Assembly (NCBI RefSeq): GCF_032854445.1
Contig: NC_088306.1
Coordinates: forward strand, 26,381,764-26,445,763
Origin: Liolophura sinensis
Lineage: Eukaryota; Mollusca; Polyplacophora; Chitonida; Chitonidae
DNA length: 64,000 bases
Reading direction: 5' to 3'
Shown here: piece by piece, positions 24,969 through 37,972 of the stretch
Layout: each line of letters starts with the position of its first letter
Numbering within the stretch: the stretch's first letter is position 1
Notes under the pieces: model-generated
Told to the model about the DNA's origin: nothing
The model's database searches: none
Seen by the model: only the letters and a program-made list of their open reading frames with translations
Made by a program: the position numbers and the translations under genes

Positions 24969-26252
24969 CTTTTATTCTTTTTGCTTGCAAACATGTACAA
25001 AGTACACGGAAGATTAAATGTTGTCTTCAGTCTAACATACACATTCATGTTCACAAAGTTAAATGTTTTCTAACTGTTTGCATTTCACACATTTCTGGTT
25101 AAAAAAAGATATCATATTGCTTAATAAGTTTTGGCCGAAACACAAAATTTGCTATTTCGAGAAAATTAACCAAAATTAATGAGACCTTAATCTCTGAATT
25201 TTCAAATATTTCTGTAAAATATCAGTTCCTAATGAGCAGCCCTCTCAATTTACTTTCCATAACCTTTTATTCTTAACCTGGTCACCAGAACTTAGGTGTA
25301 AAGCAATATTTTCACAGTAATCATGTACAGGGCATACACTGTACACTATGTTACTTTGTAGATGTACATGTACTTATAAGATTACAGACATGTACTTGCA
25401 CACTGGCAAGTTGAACTTTGTGTATTTTGTGGCTACAGATTGTACAAATGCCCAATGGGTAATTTACTAATCTAGATTAAATTATGTTTCCATAATATGT
25501 CACAAAGTAAACATTTACATGCCTGATAATGACTGGCAACTTTATACCATAGGAGACACACACACAGTGCTGTACATGCATACAGGATAGGCATGTACGA
25601 GGGTTATGATGAGGGGGTATCGACTACCCACCATCCTAATTTCACAAAACATCAGGATAAAAACCACGCAGGTTCTTTAAGGTTTCAGAGTATGTACGCA
25701 TGTACATGTATTAACTAGTAAATGATAATGTGACAAAGATAGACTCTTAACAACACACGAGGAAGTCTACCATGATCATGTTATTAGTATTAAACTACCA
25801 TTAAGGCTAGCAAAGCCCTGCCCTAATAATGACTCCACCACAGACTACAGCACACACTGTATCTCTGCACGTGCCCCTGACAGCACGGACTGTGAGAGGG
25901 TCAGCTAGTTGATACAGATGGAATGAGATAGTAGATTAATGCTATTCCTACACTAATAAATTCAATAAGGTCTTGGTGAGAGCAAATCCACGGGATAGAG
26001 CAATATGAGTCATTGCTTCCCCACCTCTCCCTCGCTCCCAACTGCTCTCCCCACCCCACCCTGAATAAGTGGGTCACCTGCAACTAATGACCATGTTGTT
26101 GACCCAATATTATAGGTTTCACACTCCCACTGCCATTGATCTACAGCCTTTATGATGTCAGTTTACTTTTCGACACTCTGACCCAGTGACCTCCCTTTGA
26201 AGCGACACCAATGGACGTAATGAAGGGAATGCTCTGATAGTTAATTGAATGA

Positions 26253-26276
26253 AATTGCCACTAATCAGTGGCAATT
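26253..26276. other. Perfect 10-bp stem hairpin
   Basis: AATTGCCACT, loop AATC, AGTGGCAATT. No known RNA family recognised. Confidence 0.5.
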
Positions 26277-26746
26277 GGAGTTGTTAATGGAAGAAAACAC
26301 TGATTAAATGAAAGCAGATTGAATTGACCAGTACAGATATAGCGCGCTGGGTATGCATGGGAGGTATGGTAAGCAATACATTACACGATCAACTGAGGTT
26401 AAATCAAACTTCATTTGATCTGTAACTGAAAAAGATGTGCAACAACAACACAAACCAAAGAATGAAATGTCAATGAAATTCTCTTAAAGTTTCAAATTCC
26501 ATGAATATATGAAGACACATGCATGCACATGAAATGACCAAGTCTTTAAAAGCCTATGAAATCAAAGTGTATCCCACATTCCCACCTCCGGCTTTGTTTC
26601 ATTCATGTCAGAGGCCTGTATCACAACAAAGCTTGCACCTTAATACACCTTAACAACAAAAATGTACACACATGTACACAGAGAACAACAGACCTACACT
26701 CTGTTCAGTCTACATATAAATGGTACAATGTAACATTTGTGTGTGC

Positions 26747-26767
26747 GGGGGGGGGGGGGGGGGGGGG
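26747..26767. repeat. Poly(G) tract, 21 bases
   Basis: Uninterrupted G run after gtgtgc. Confidence 0.9.
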
Positions 26768-27186
26768 AGTGTTTCTTTCCAAAGCTTGGAAATAAGCAGC
26801 AGGAAAAGAACAATGGCCTGCATCAAGGGGTTCTAATTACAGATATTCACTTAGAAATTCATGGAACTTTCCATCCATTAATAATCCCGCAGTAAAGAGT
26901 TTGGTGAAAAGTCGCGTAAAACCAAATGTGATTACAACAGTAAGGCATATCGCTTCATGAGATTTTCATGCAGCGTATAACAGGGTTATAGGTTTGTGCT
27001 AGGCTTTTAAAAGTCCCACAGGTAATACACTTTGGAACAACTGGGTGATAAACATTTGTTTCCAGCACGTTATTTTAAGTGATGATGAAAGTTAAAACAT
27101 GCTACTAAATTTGACATCCGTATTTCGTATTACCCTGGCATAATTTTAAGACCATCAACAGTAAATAATAGGACCATGACATACAT

Positions 27187-27715
27187 ACATGTACATGTAC
27201 AAATATTAAGACTTCAAGTGAGGGCACACATGTACATGTACAAATACTAGACTTCAAGTGAGGACACACATGTACATGTACAAATACTAGACTTCAAGTG
27301 AGGACACACATGTACATGTACAAATACTAGACTTCAAGTGAGGGCACACATGTACATGTACAAATACTAGACTTCAAGTGAGGACACACATGTACATGTA
27401 CAAATACTAGACTTCAAGTGAGGGCACACATGTACATGTACAAATACTAGACTTCAAGTGAGGGCACACATGTACATGTACAAATACTAGACTTCAAGTG
27501 AGGACACATGTACATGTACAAATACTAGACTTCAAGTGAGGACACACATGTACATGTACAAATACTAGACTTCAAGTGAGGACACACATGTACATGTACA
27601 AATACTAGACTTCAAGTGAGGGCACACATGTACATGTACAAATACTAGACTTCAAGTGAGGGCACACATGTACATGTACAAATGCTAGACTTCAAGTGAG
27701 AGCACACATGTACAT
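27187..27715 (+). repeat. 40-bp satellite, ~13 units
   Basis: Unit cacatgtacatgtacaaata then ctagacttcaagtgagggca; the first half is palindromic (TGTACATGTACA). Units vary at aggaca/agggca, and one unit has lost two bases near 27510. Confidence 0.95.
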
Positions 27716-27806
27716 GTATGCATGTATCTCTACATTTACCTGCCCCATTAAGGCCTTGATTATATATCCCTTTTACAAGCAGGTAAAGTGTACAATCCTG
27801 CAGCTG

Positions 27807-27914
27807 TAATTCTTCAACCTTTTCACACGTTTGCAAGGCGTTTATTTAATCATATTCTGAAGGCACTTTTCTGTGCTGACTGATACAATTATACTTTTTA
27901 TGAAGCCCAAAATC
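27807..27914 (+). repeat. Dispersed repeat F, copy 1
   Basis: ttcttcaaccttttcacacg, tttgcaaggcg, atattctgaaggcacttttc, acaattatactttttatgaa; collinear with 31447-31550. Confidence 0.6.
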
Positions 27915-28024
27915 AAACAAAATCAAAAGAGTTGCACGGAAACTTGCTTTTCACTGGTGACATGTTGAGGAATTAGTGTACGTAGGTGCATGAATAAGAC
28001 TCTTCTCACAGGTACACATAAATG

Positions 28025-30150
28025 TATATTATACACAGGCAGATGTCAGAGACAAACAATGCAATCTGGCCTCAGTATAATTGGTGAAGCAAACTGAGGG
28101 ATAAGTGTTTACTGTATCTATGTACTATACACAGGCAGATGTCAGAGACAAACAATGCAATCTGGCCTCAGTATAATTGGTGAAGCAAACTGAGGGGATA
28201 AGTGTATACAGTACCTATGTACTATACACAGGCAGATGTCAGAGACAAACAATGCAATCTGGCCTCAGTATAATTGGTGAAGCAAACTGAGGGGATAAGT
28301 GTATACAGTACCTATGTACTATACACAGGCAGATGTAAGAGACAAACAATGCAATCTGGCCTCAGTATAATTGGTGAAGCAAACTGAAGGGATAAGTGTA
28401 TACAGTACCTATGTACTATACACAGGCAGATGTCAGAGACAAACAATGCAATCTGGCCTCAGTATAATTGGTGAAGCAAACTGAGGGGATAAGTGTATAC
28501 AGTACCTATGTACTATACACAGGCAGATGTAAGAGACAAACAATGCAATCTGGCCTCAGTATAATTGGTGAAGCAAACTGAGGGGATAAGTGTATACAGT
28601 ACCTATGTACTATACACAGGCAGATGTCAGAGACAAACAATGCAATCTAGCCTCAGTACAATTGGTGAAGCAAACTGAAGGGATAAGTGTATACAGTACC
28701 TATGTACTATACACAGGCAGATGTCAGAGACAAACAATGCAATCTGGCCTCAGTATAATTGGTGAAGCAAACTGAGGGGATAAGTGTATACAGTACCTAT
28801 GTACTATACACAGGCAGATGTAAGAGACAAACAATGCAATCTAGCCTCAGTACAATTGGTGAAGCAAACTGAAGGGATAAGTGTATACTGTACCTATGTA
28901 CTATACACAGGCAGATGTCAGAGACAAACAATGCAATCTGGCCTCAGTATAATTGGTGAAGCAAACTGAGGGGATAAGTGTATACTGTATCTATGTACTA
29001 TACACAGGCAGATGTCAGAGACAAACAATGCAATCTGGCCTCAGTATAATTGGTGAAGCAAACTGAAGGGATAAGTGTATACAGTACCTATGTACTATAC
29101 ACAGGCAGATGTCAGAGACAAACAATGCAATCTGGCCTCAATATAATTGGTGAAGCAAACTGAGGGGATAAGTGTATACAGTACCTATGTACTATACACA
29201 GGCAGATGTCAGAGACAAACAATGCAATCTGGCCTCAGTATAATTGGTGAAGCAAACTGAAGGGATAAGTGTATACAGTACCTATGTACTATACACAGGC
29301 AGATGTCAGAGACAAACAATGCAATCTGGCCTCAGTATAATTGGTGAAGCAAACTGAGGGGATAAGTGGATACAGTACCTATGTACTATACACAGGCAGA
29401 TGTCAGAGACAAACAATGCAATCTGGCCTCAGTATAATTGGTGAAGCAAACTGAGGGGATAAGTGTATACAGTATCTATGTACTATACACAGGCAGATGT
29501 CAGAGACAAACAATGCAATCTGGCCTCAGTATAATTGGTGAAGCAAACTGAGGGGATAAGTGTATACTGTACCTATGTACTATACACAGGCAGATGTCAG
29601 AGACAAACAATGCAATCTGGCCTCAGTATAATTGGTGAAGCAAACTGAGGGGATAGGTGTATACAGTACCTATGTACTATACACAGGCAGATGTAAGACA
29701 CAAACAATGCAATCTGGCCTCAGTATAATTGGTGAAGCAAACTGAGGGGATAAGTGGATACAGTACCTATGTACTATACACAGGCAGATGTCAGAGACAA
29801 ACAATACAATCTGGCCTCAGTATAATTGGTGAAGCAAACTGAGGGGATAAGTGTATACAGTACCTATGTACTATACACAGGCAGATGTCAGAGACAAACA
29901 ATGCAATCTGGCCTCAGTATAATTGGTGAAGCAAACTGAGGGGATAAGTGTATACAGTACCTATGTACTATACACAGGCAGATGTCAGAGACAAACAATG
30001 CAATCTGGCCTCAGTATAATTGGTGAAGCAAACTGAGGGGATAAGTGTATACAGTACCTATGTACTATACACAGGCAGATGTCAGAGACAAACAATGCAA
30101 TCTGGCCTCAGTATAATTGGTGAAGCAAACTGAGGGGATAAGTGTATACA
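28025..30150 (+). repeat. 97-bp satellite, 22 units
   Basis: Unit contains ctatgtactatacacaggca, gatgtcagagacaaacaatg, caatctggcctcagtataat, tggtgaagcaaactgagggg, ataagtgtatacagtac. It has no CpG. Units 7-14 alternate gaagggat/gaggggat, a 194-bp dimer. Repeated 61-codon frames 194 bp apart are artefacts of that dimer. Confidence 0.97.
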
Positions 30151-30680
30151 TGTACACACTTATGTTCTTCACGTACAGGGTCAGGTGAAGTAAGTCAACC
30201 ATGACCCATGTGGTCAGGCGGTTCCCTGAAGGTGTTAGGAAATTTTGACATTCATTCATTATAGCATAAAGCTCGGGGTGTTTGAGACCTAGATGACTCA
30301 TGAATATGTTTAGAGTGAGTCAATGTATTCCGTTCAGAGACACTCTACATGTATCTTTGTTTTAAACATTTTAAAAAGTGTTTCAAATTTTTTAATGACA
30401 TCACACATTATAATCGTCAAGGAAAATAAACAACAGAAAATGTTTACTCTGTTATCAACAGTGCTGAGAATTAGAAAAGTTCATTACAAAAATGTAGGCA
30501 GCTAATTTCAAAAATATGTGCAAATAAAATTTTAGTCAACTTACAACTGTAATAAATTAATTTACTATAAATTCCAAAGTACTCAGCTACCGTGACAACC
30601 TAAGAGATCTTCTGGCAGCCTACTTTACCTTGCCCATTTACAGAGCCTTATGGCACTCTACATAAAGACTGATAATCCGT

Positions 30681-30905
30681 ATACCCTAAATGACCTAAAA
30701 TTTTGTCCATGACCAACTTACTCAATTTACTGTATTCTGAGAATTCTAATGACTCTAGAAAAGTACTTAAAGGCTGGTTTGGAAGGTATTATGATATCCT
30801 GCTGGAAAAACATATTTTTAAGCACCAAAAATGATATTTTCTAATGTTTATTTGCCTCTAAAAATGTACTTTTGTTGGCGAAAATTGGGGTCATTTAAGG
30901 CACAG
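30681..30905 (+). mobile_element. MITE-2 reference copy
   Basis: About 220 bp from taccctaaatgacctaaaat to ggtcatttaagg, with inverted tips. The interior contains tggtttggaaggtatt, aagcaccaaaaatgatattt and tttgcctctaaaaatgtact. No frame of any length. Confidence 0.75.
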
Positions 30906-31446
30906 ATAATTATACATACAGAACATAGACAATGAGATCTTTAATAATTCATTCATTCATATCTGTCTGGACATTAATTAGAATACACTCATAAGTCCTT
31001 CTCTAATCTACAACCTTACTCTGATAAATCCCCACCTGGTATTAATTGTACCTTTACTTTGCATGTATTTGTACAAAGATGTGCAGTAAGTGATTTAATT
31101 TGGTCACACAGTGACTACTAATGTGTGCACAGAGTACTGTTAACCAGACTGTCCCACAGGCCTCTTTACATGTACCTGACAGTCAATCAGTGTGCTAGCA
31201 ACACCAATTCTACTTTGTGTTTTAAGGGCCAACATTAAAAAAAAACCAGAAAGTGGAATAAAAATAAAACTGAAAATTCTCCTTTTTATATTGTGATGTT
31301 TTTCAAGATTTTCCAAACATGTAAATAAGTTCTTTTCAAGTGTAAATAAAAAAAGAAAAGAAGAAGTTTAAAATGATGTGGCCTTAACAGTATTAGGTAC
31401 TTCTTTCCGTCTCTCTGAAAGTTTCTCGAGACCAATCATACTTACT

Positions 31447-31550
31447 AATATTTCAACCTTTTGGCATGTTTGCAAGGTGTATATTCTGAAGGCATCATTC
31501 TCTGTTAAGTGATAAAATTATACTTTTTGTGTAGCCCTGAAATTGGCCAA
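31447..31550 (+). repeat. Dispersed repeat F, copy 2
   Basis: atttcaaccttttggcatgt, ttgcaaggtg, tattctgaaggcatcattct, aaaattatactttttgtgta. It lacks the TTTAATCA spacer of copy 1. Confidence 0.6.
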
Positions 31551-32627
31551 TCCAACCAGTGTAGTTTTGTCTCCAAAAATCATATTTAACATGAGCATAA
31601 ACTAAAAGTTGGTCTTCCATATGCGGAAAGGTTGACGAGTTAGGTATATGTACATAAAGTTCTATGTACAGTTGCCGCACAAAATAACTTGATTAGATGT
31701 ACAATTATAACGTTATACAAGGATTGCAAATTATGCAAACCTTAATATCACTGGAGAGAGCAGCTGTTGTAATTTGATCCATAAACTATTTCATAATACG
31801 CGTGATAATGCAAGATCAACATCAAATTAAAAACACAACTAGAAGATGTTTCAATTTTTTTCACTTTATAAATTCCATCTTGTCTAATATTGTTTAATAT
31901 GTTCATGTCAGGCATCCCTCCTGCACATTCATGGAATGCGAAGTACATGTATATGTATGATTGATTTTAATACACAATTTAGTACGCAAGCATGCAATCT
32001 TAACATGGACTTTTTTGTTTTTCAGGGGCTTAATGGAAGAACAAATGTTATAATGGAACATTTTAATGACAGAAGTTCATTGCCTCCTGTGATGAAAAAG
32101 CAGGTGTCCTATATTTAAGTAAAATACACCTGTGTACACTGTACATGACTTTCATGGTTACAACATTTTAAGCCTGATACAAATATATACATGTACACTG
32201 TAAACATGCACCATATCTCTATCTCTACATAAAACATCTTTCAAAGGATAGCCCACCTGTAATTTATTAACACACATATATCCACTGTAAAACCTTGCAG
32301 GCTTCTATGTACAATCCTTTACTCTAGGCTATGTATATATATATATGCTGTAGTTTACCTGATTTTATCTCCTGTCCATGGACAATCAGATGCAACATAA
32401 ATCACTTAAGGGAAATGTCCCAAGGTGATACGCTGAGTTTAACTTGAAAAGGTCAATTAACACAGAAGCGTTTGCAAGTGTCTAGATCCACTGTACCATG
32501 ACAACTGGCTTACAATTTAGAGGTTAGAATGCTCAGAGTGAAGCCTTGCTCTTAAGTATCAGTTTGCAGATGCCACAGTCAGAGCAGTTGAACAGATTTC
32601 AGTCAAGACACTTCGTGCACTAATTTC

Positions 32628-32838
32628 ACTTGTACGATGGTGGCCAGCATTATTCCGGGAGGAAACTGGTGAAAACACATGACCATCCACAGGCTGCTGG
32701 CAGACCTTCCCATGTACAGCCTGAGAGGAAACCAGCAAGACCTCAACTTGAACTCACAGCGACCGAATTGGCAAGAGGCTCCTGGGTCATTGCAGCGTGC
32801 TGGCGCGCTAACACCCTCGGCCACAAAGGCCCCACAAC
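32628..32838 (-). mobile_element. SINE-A, tail-less diverged copy
   Basis: Body and head present (plus-strand tacgatggtggccagcatta to cacaaaggcccc); the 3' tail is missing at the left end. Apparent frames of about 115 codons on both strands here are SINE sequence. Confidence 0.85.
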
Positions 32839-32986
32839 ACATTATCCAAAAAAAGATGACTTTTATTGTCTGTTTTACCTTACAAATCAAATAATTAAAA
32901 TTTTTCACCACATTCAAGTCATCTTTTATGGATTTGCAGGACCATGCCATAAATCAAACAAGTACACTGACTTTATACAATAACTT

Positions 32987-34115
32987 TGTGTACATATGAT
33001 ACACCATATGTTTACATTTGTAAACATTGTGCACATAATGTGTGGGATATACATCAGTTAGGAAACTTTGTGTACATATTTTTTTTTTTTTTTTTTTTTT
33101 GGATTGGTGTTTTACGCCGTACTCAAGAATATTTCACTTACACGACGGCGGCCAGCATTATGGTGGGTGGAAACCGGGCAGAGCCCGGGGGAAACCCACG
33201 ACCATCCGCAGGTTGCTGGCAGACCTTCCCACTTACGGCCGGAGAGGAAGCCAGCATGAGCTGGACTTGAACTCACAGCGACCGCATTGGTGAGAGACTC
33301 CTGGGTCATTACGCTGCGCTAGCGCGCTAACCGACTGAGCCACGGAGGCCCCTTGTGTACATATGATACACCATATGTTTACATTTGTAAACATTGTGCA
33401 CATAATGTGTGGATATACATCAGTTAGGGAAACTTTGTGTGCATATGATACACCATATGTTTACATTTGTAAACATTGTACACATAATGTGTGGATATAC
33501 ATCAGTTAGGAAACTTTGTGCACATATGATACACCATATGTTGACATTTGTAAACATTGTACACATAATGTGTGGATATACATCAGTTAGGAAACTTTGT
33601 GCACATATGATACACCATATGTTTACATTTGTAAACATTGTACACATAATGTGTGGATATACATCAGTTAGGAAACTTTGTGTACATATGATACACCATA
33701 TGTTTACATTTGTAAACATTGTACACATAATGTGTGGATATACATCAGTTAGGAAACTTTGGGTACATATGATACACTGTATGTTTATATTTATAAACAT
33801 TGTACACCTCATGTGTTGATATACTTCTGTTAGGAAACTTTGTGTATGTATGATACACTGTATGTTTACATTTGTAAACATTATACAACTGATGTGTTGA
33901 TATACTTCAATTAGGAAACTTTATGCACCTAATGCACTCCTGTCTGGATATACTTCAATTAGGAAAATTTGTGTATGTATGATACACTGTATGTTTACAT
34001 TTGTAAACATTATACAACTGATGTGTTGATATACTTCAATTAGGAACTTTATTGCACCTATGACACACTGTACTGTATGTTTACATTAGTAAACATTGTA
34101 CAACTGATCAGTGGA
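32987..34115 (+). repeat. 81-bp satellite, ~10 units, split by SINE-A
   Basis: Unit contains tgatacaccatatgtttaca then tttgtaaacattgtacacat and gtgtggatatacatcagtta. Each unit carries the near-palindrome GTTTACATTTGTAAAC. Left units are nearly identical; those right of 33780 are increasingly diverged. Because 81 is a multiple of three, long frames (136 codons plus, 153 codons minus) stay open on both strands with a 27-residue period; these are not genes. Confidence 0.95.
33080..33352 (-). mobile_element. SINE-A, full-length, inserted in 81-bp satellite
   Basis: Read on the minus strand, this is a tRNA-derived SINE. The head begins GGGGCCTCCGTGGCTCAGTC with an A-box-like TGGCTCAGTCGG and a B-box-like GAGTTCAAGTCC, spaced as in a long-variable-arm tRNA. 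A body follows, then a tail ending GGCGTAAAACACCAATCC and poly(A) (poly(T) on plus). A perfect 12-bp target-site duplication TTGTGTACATAT flanks it (33068-33079 and 33353-33364). The host is a unit of the 81-bp tandem array, so the insertion postdates the array. This is the best reference copy in the window. Confidence 0.93.
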
Positions 34116-37100
34116 TTTGCTGTAGTAAGACACTTTTTGGACATGTATAATGTTGTACACTGCACAGATTTGTAAGCACTGCTCTATTCCTTTGTCCAGT
34201 AAATAAATATATATTTGATCAATGCTAAGAACTCTTTTAGCCATGTTGTACAAACCCTGCACAAATTTATATTACAAGGTGATGCTACATGTTTTCACAG
34301 AGTTGTTCTACATGTATCATGTTCCACATTCTGCATTATGGCCGAACATTTGCAGCAAATTATCTCACACCTACTTACAGCTATGCGGTTGTGCAATGTC
34401 TATTCCACATTTCTAAAAATGCACAATGCACACATTCCAGAGAAGGCACGCATGTTTTTAGAGAGTGTCTGAAGTCTTTGTTTTTGTTGACAGTAATACA
34501 AATACATGGAGGTGTATCTCTTCTTTCTCTGTTACAAATATGTAAGCATGATGTTGAAGGTTGAGGACTGTATGTGGATACTTCCACGCAACACATATGT
34601 ACAATGTGCAACTGTGTCTGTATCTGCTTCATCGTGCTGCAGATCTGAATGCATCAAGGTCAAACCATGCCAAAAAGAAGAGCTGTAAAGTCAGAAAAAA
34701 AAAACAAAAAGTCTCAAAGCGTCGTGCGCGCTCTACCTGACATGTTGTCACCCCAGCCTATATCAGCTAAACAAAATCAGTGGGTTTTATCCTTGGCAGG
34801 AATCTGTATTTTGCTTGAGAAATGCTGCATATAGAGCGCAGTCAAATCGAAGAGGTATCACTCCTATCAGAAGAGACCCACATTTACATGCACCGGATGC
34901 CAGGAGTAAAATGTCAGGAAGAATCTTATGAAGAGAGGCGTTAACATTTGCACACCATACATGTATGGGCAATCGACACACAGACAACTGGCCTTTCTAC
35001 GTTTAGCCTATATATACTACAGACCCAGTTATTTTGCTCTGTCTGTGTTTCACATGAAGAACAGGGACATGTGCTCACAGTCAAGTGGAGTCCTGACATC
35101 CTTGAAAGTGAGATCCGTGTTAAAACCACAGGTCCAGTTGTACATGGCAATGCAACTGTCATTAGGCTTTCAGCGGCCAGCATTTTCAATTTTACAGTCA
35201 CACTGTAATCAAACAGGTACACTGAACAGTGAACATATTTTAAAACTGCCTCGATATTGGCCCATATTGGTATGAAATGTAAAAAGTTGCCCCAATGGCT
35301 TAAAGCTGCATTAATTACATGCACAGGCATTTAGCCTTGAAGGCATGTGCTGCACATACGTTACATGACCTCAAATTTAACACCAAAAAGTGCGTTTTTA
35401 GGCAAGTTAATGAAAGTCATAAAATACTACTTTTTGCCCCCACCTTTTGAAAAAACTTCAAAAAGTCTTTCTAAGACAAACAAACTTGTCAGAATCATGC
35501 AAAATATGCAGATGTGTCATGGGAGATATTTTAGGTTCTATATACGTGAATACTTTAATGTCACTATATACACTGCGAGCAGAGAATATTACAAGAGAAG
35601 TTCATCCTGAATACAAGCTACGTAATTTATAAAAAGGACTACATATATTATATTCCTGCACATGTACTGATCATCATCAAGGGTTCCACAGCCATCTGTA
35701 ACCCTCATCACCCTTTGTCATACCAGCATATGAGGGTATACAGGCCTGCATTACCCATGTGTTTGAGACCCAAGTATGCACATGACTGACAGACAGTCAG
35801 CCACCAACATGTGGAAATGGACATGCAATTAGGGAGTCAGGAGGACAGTGTGAAATCCACATCTGTCAGTCTGTACATGGCTGACACCATGTGGTGATAT
35901 ATTTCATAGTGAAGCAGATCTGTGCAGTGAGCCATCAATGTGTCATCAATCATGTACAAATGTCATGACTTTAAATGTAAAAATGATTATTTTCCAATAC
36001 AAAGAATCCAGTAGCACATTGTTACAACAGGCAGAGAAAATAGGGGATTAACTGGAACATGTGTACTGACTGCTAGTAGAAGTCAGAAAACAACAAATGA
36101 CACACAGAGAGACACAAAGTTACAATTAAACTTTCTTAGAAGTAGTCATGGTATTATTGTTATCAAAGACTCTCACTCACATTATCTATAAGGATTTGCT
36201 ACGTAACATTTTCCTCTTCAGTTTAAAAAAAATTAAGGATTTATGCCCATGTGATCATGATAAAAGGCACAATATACTGTATATGAAGAATTAATTGTAC
36301 AATATTCATGTTCAGTAATGTAATTTTATGTCTGTAGATCAAACTTATGTTCGTTCCTTCATTAAAAGCAAAAAGGTTTCAAATGAGGATTTAAAAAGGT
36401 TTGATGAAGTAATGTGAGGTAAGAAAATCTTTTCCCATGGATGATCAACTGTCATCTTTCATGGCCTTGCATTCAGTTGTACTGTAATGATCTAATGAGG
36501 GAGAGATGTACATAAGACATACATACTTTACATGTACTGTTACACTTTTCACTCAGAGTTTATTTATGGATATTTTTTTATGACACCATTTGATCCAGAC
36601 CGATAACATTGACATGGCATTTACACACTACACATGTAACTCGCACGTACATGTAGGCAGATGGCTAAGTTAGTCAGGTTCAAGGATGAGAATCTTTTCC
36701 ATGCAAATCAGCTGGAATTTCCTCCACTAGCTGATCCTCAGTAGTCAAAACCATTAGTTCTAGCCATTTTGCTCAAAGATTCGATACTTGACAATCATGA
36801 TTTCCCTGAAATCAGCTGATCAGCTGAAAATTTTCATCTCTGTAGGGTACAGGTACTTGTATGTACTGACAACAGAGGAAAGCAATGCAGATCCAATTTC
36901 AACTAAATATTGTTCCACAACAACCTTTATACATTTATGTACACACCCTGTTCGGGTCTATGAATCTTTGCTTTACAACAAAGCAGATGCTTTTGCCAGC
37001 ATCCAGCTAAACCACACAGAAGAGTAACTCAGGAAGGAAATCAGCCGATATGTACAGCAGAGTTCACCATGGTGAAGTTCATGTACCTACACACAGTACT

Positions 37101-37894
37101 GTGCGTTGTTCTAACACTGCATCCTGAAAGTGTTATGCTCAAAATATCCATTTGAACCGAGGGAAACCGAGGCGGACGTTTAGGATGGAAATTAAGCCAG
37201 CGAAACATGCATCAAGAACTTTGTATGAATAATAATGAAACTTCACAACTAAGTCAAAATTTTGGATCGGAAGTTGGTTGATGTAATGAGAAGAAGTCAC
37301 TTCCACCTATACATGAAGGTATTCTCTATGATTCAATCTGCAAGTACATGTACATGTAACACTTGGATATTTCCATGTACATGTACACACAAGCCTGAAA
37401 CTAAGGAGGAGAACAAAGTCAATGTACTACCCCAAATCTTCGACCTTTTCAACCTCTAATTTCTCGAATGCAGTCTTTCCAGTGAAATTTATACATACAA
37501 TTATTATGAAAATAATGCTAAAAGGATTTGCTTGTGTCACCAAAGATGACAAGCCTACAAAAACTGTGCAAATATTTTCTCTACAACCAACAGTCCTCAC
37601 AAAAATTAAATGTTTCAAAATATTGGTTGCAGAGGTAGTTGAAAAAGTTGAAGTATTAGGGTATACCCCTTCATATTAAAACTGACAGGGGTCATCATTA
37701 CTGTTTAGTTCGTGACAAAACTGTCACTTTACACTAAAAGTGGGTACAGTAGTTGGACAATTTGCCAATCCTGCCATGCACCAAATGAAAACTTTTTTCC
37801 AGGATCAACTGACACAGTTTAAACAAGGTGAAGACATCTGAAATATTCAAATCATGTTAATGGCACATGCCTTAGGGCTCTTCTCGATTCCCCC
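34116..37894. other. No gene recognised
   Basis: Overlapping frames of 85-129 codons on both strands (34.2-35.3 kb) compete with each other and lack motifs. TACATGTA-type palindromes are frequent. Confidence 0.5.
35365..35540 (-). mobile_element. MITE-2 partial, diverged
   Basis: tgacctcaaatttaacacca, aagtgcgtttttaggcaagt, gaaagtcataaaatact, and aagtctttctaagacaaac, in the order of the reverse MITE-2. Confidence 0.45.
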
Positions 37895-37972
37895 CCCCCC
37901 CCAACCCCCATAATTCTGGCAATTGGAGTATAAGTGAAATATTCTTAAGTATGGCGTCAAACACCAATCCTA
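37895..37972 (+). mobile_element. SINE-A tail fragment
   Basis: A 14-base C run, then agtataagtgaaatattctt and aagtatggcgtcaaacacca. Confidence 0.75.

Larger units (their letters stand above)
24969..27186. other. CpG-poor stretch, no gene seen
   Basis: Contains the 26.25-kb hairpin and the poly(G) tract; otherwise nothing identified. Confidence 0.5.

Noticed and set aside
28590-28969. Two identical-looking 61-codon frames as duplicated small genes
   Set aside because: They are adjacent dimers of the 97-bp satellite.
27187-30150. CRISPR array
   Set aside because: Units are contiguous satellite copies with no unique spacers, in animal DNA.
32603-32983. 115/117-codon frames on both strands
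   Set aside because: They are readings of a SINE-A copy; similar peptides recur at other SINE-A copies.
33240-33352. Functional tRNA gene
   Set aside because: A and B boxes are present, but the cloverleaf is degraded and the sequence continues into a SINE body and poly(A) tail.
33409-33881. 136- and 153-codon frames on opposite strands as repeat proteins
   Set aside because: Both are produced by the 81-bp satellite, whose length keeps frames open on both strands.
34941-35330. 129-codon minus frame as an exon
   Set aside because: Competing frames of 115 and 86 codons on the plus strand, no motif, no splice-site support.
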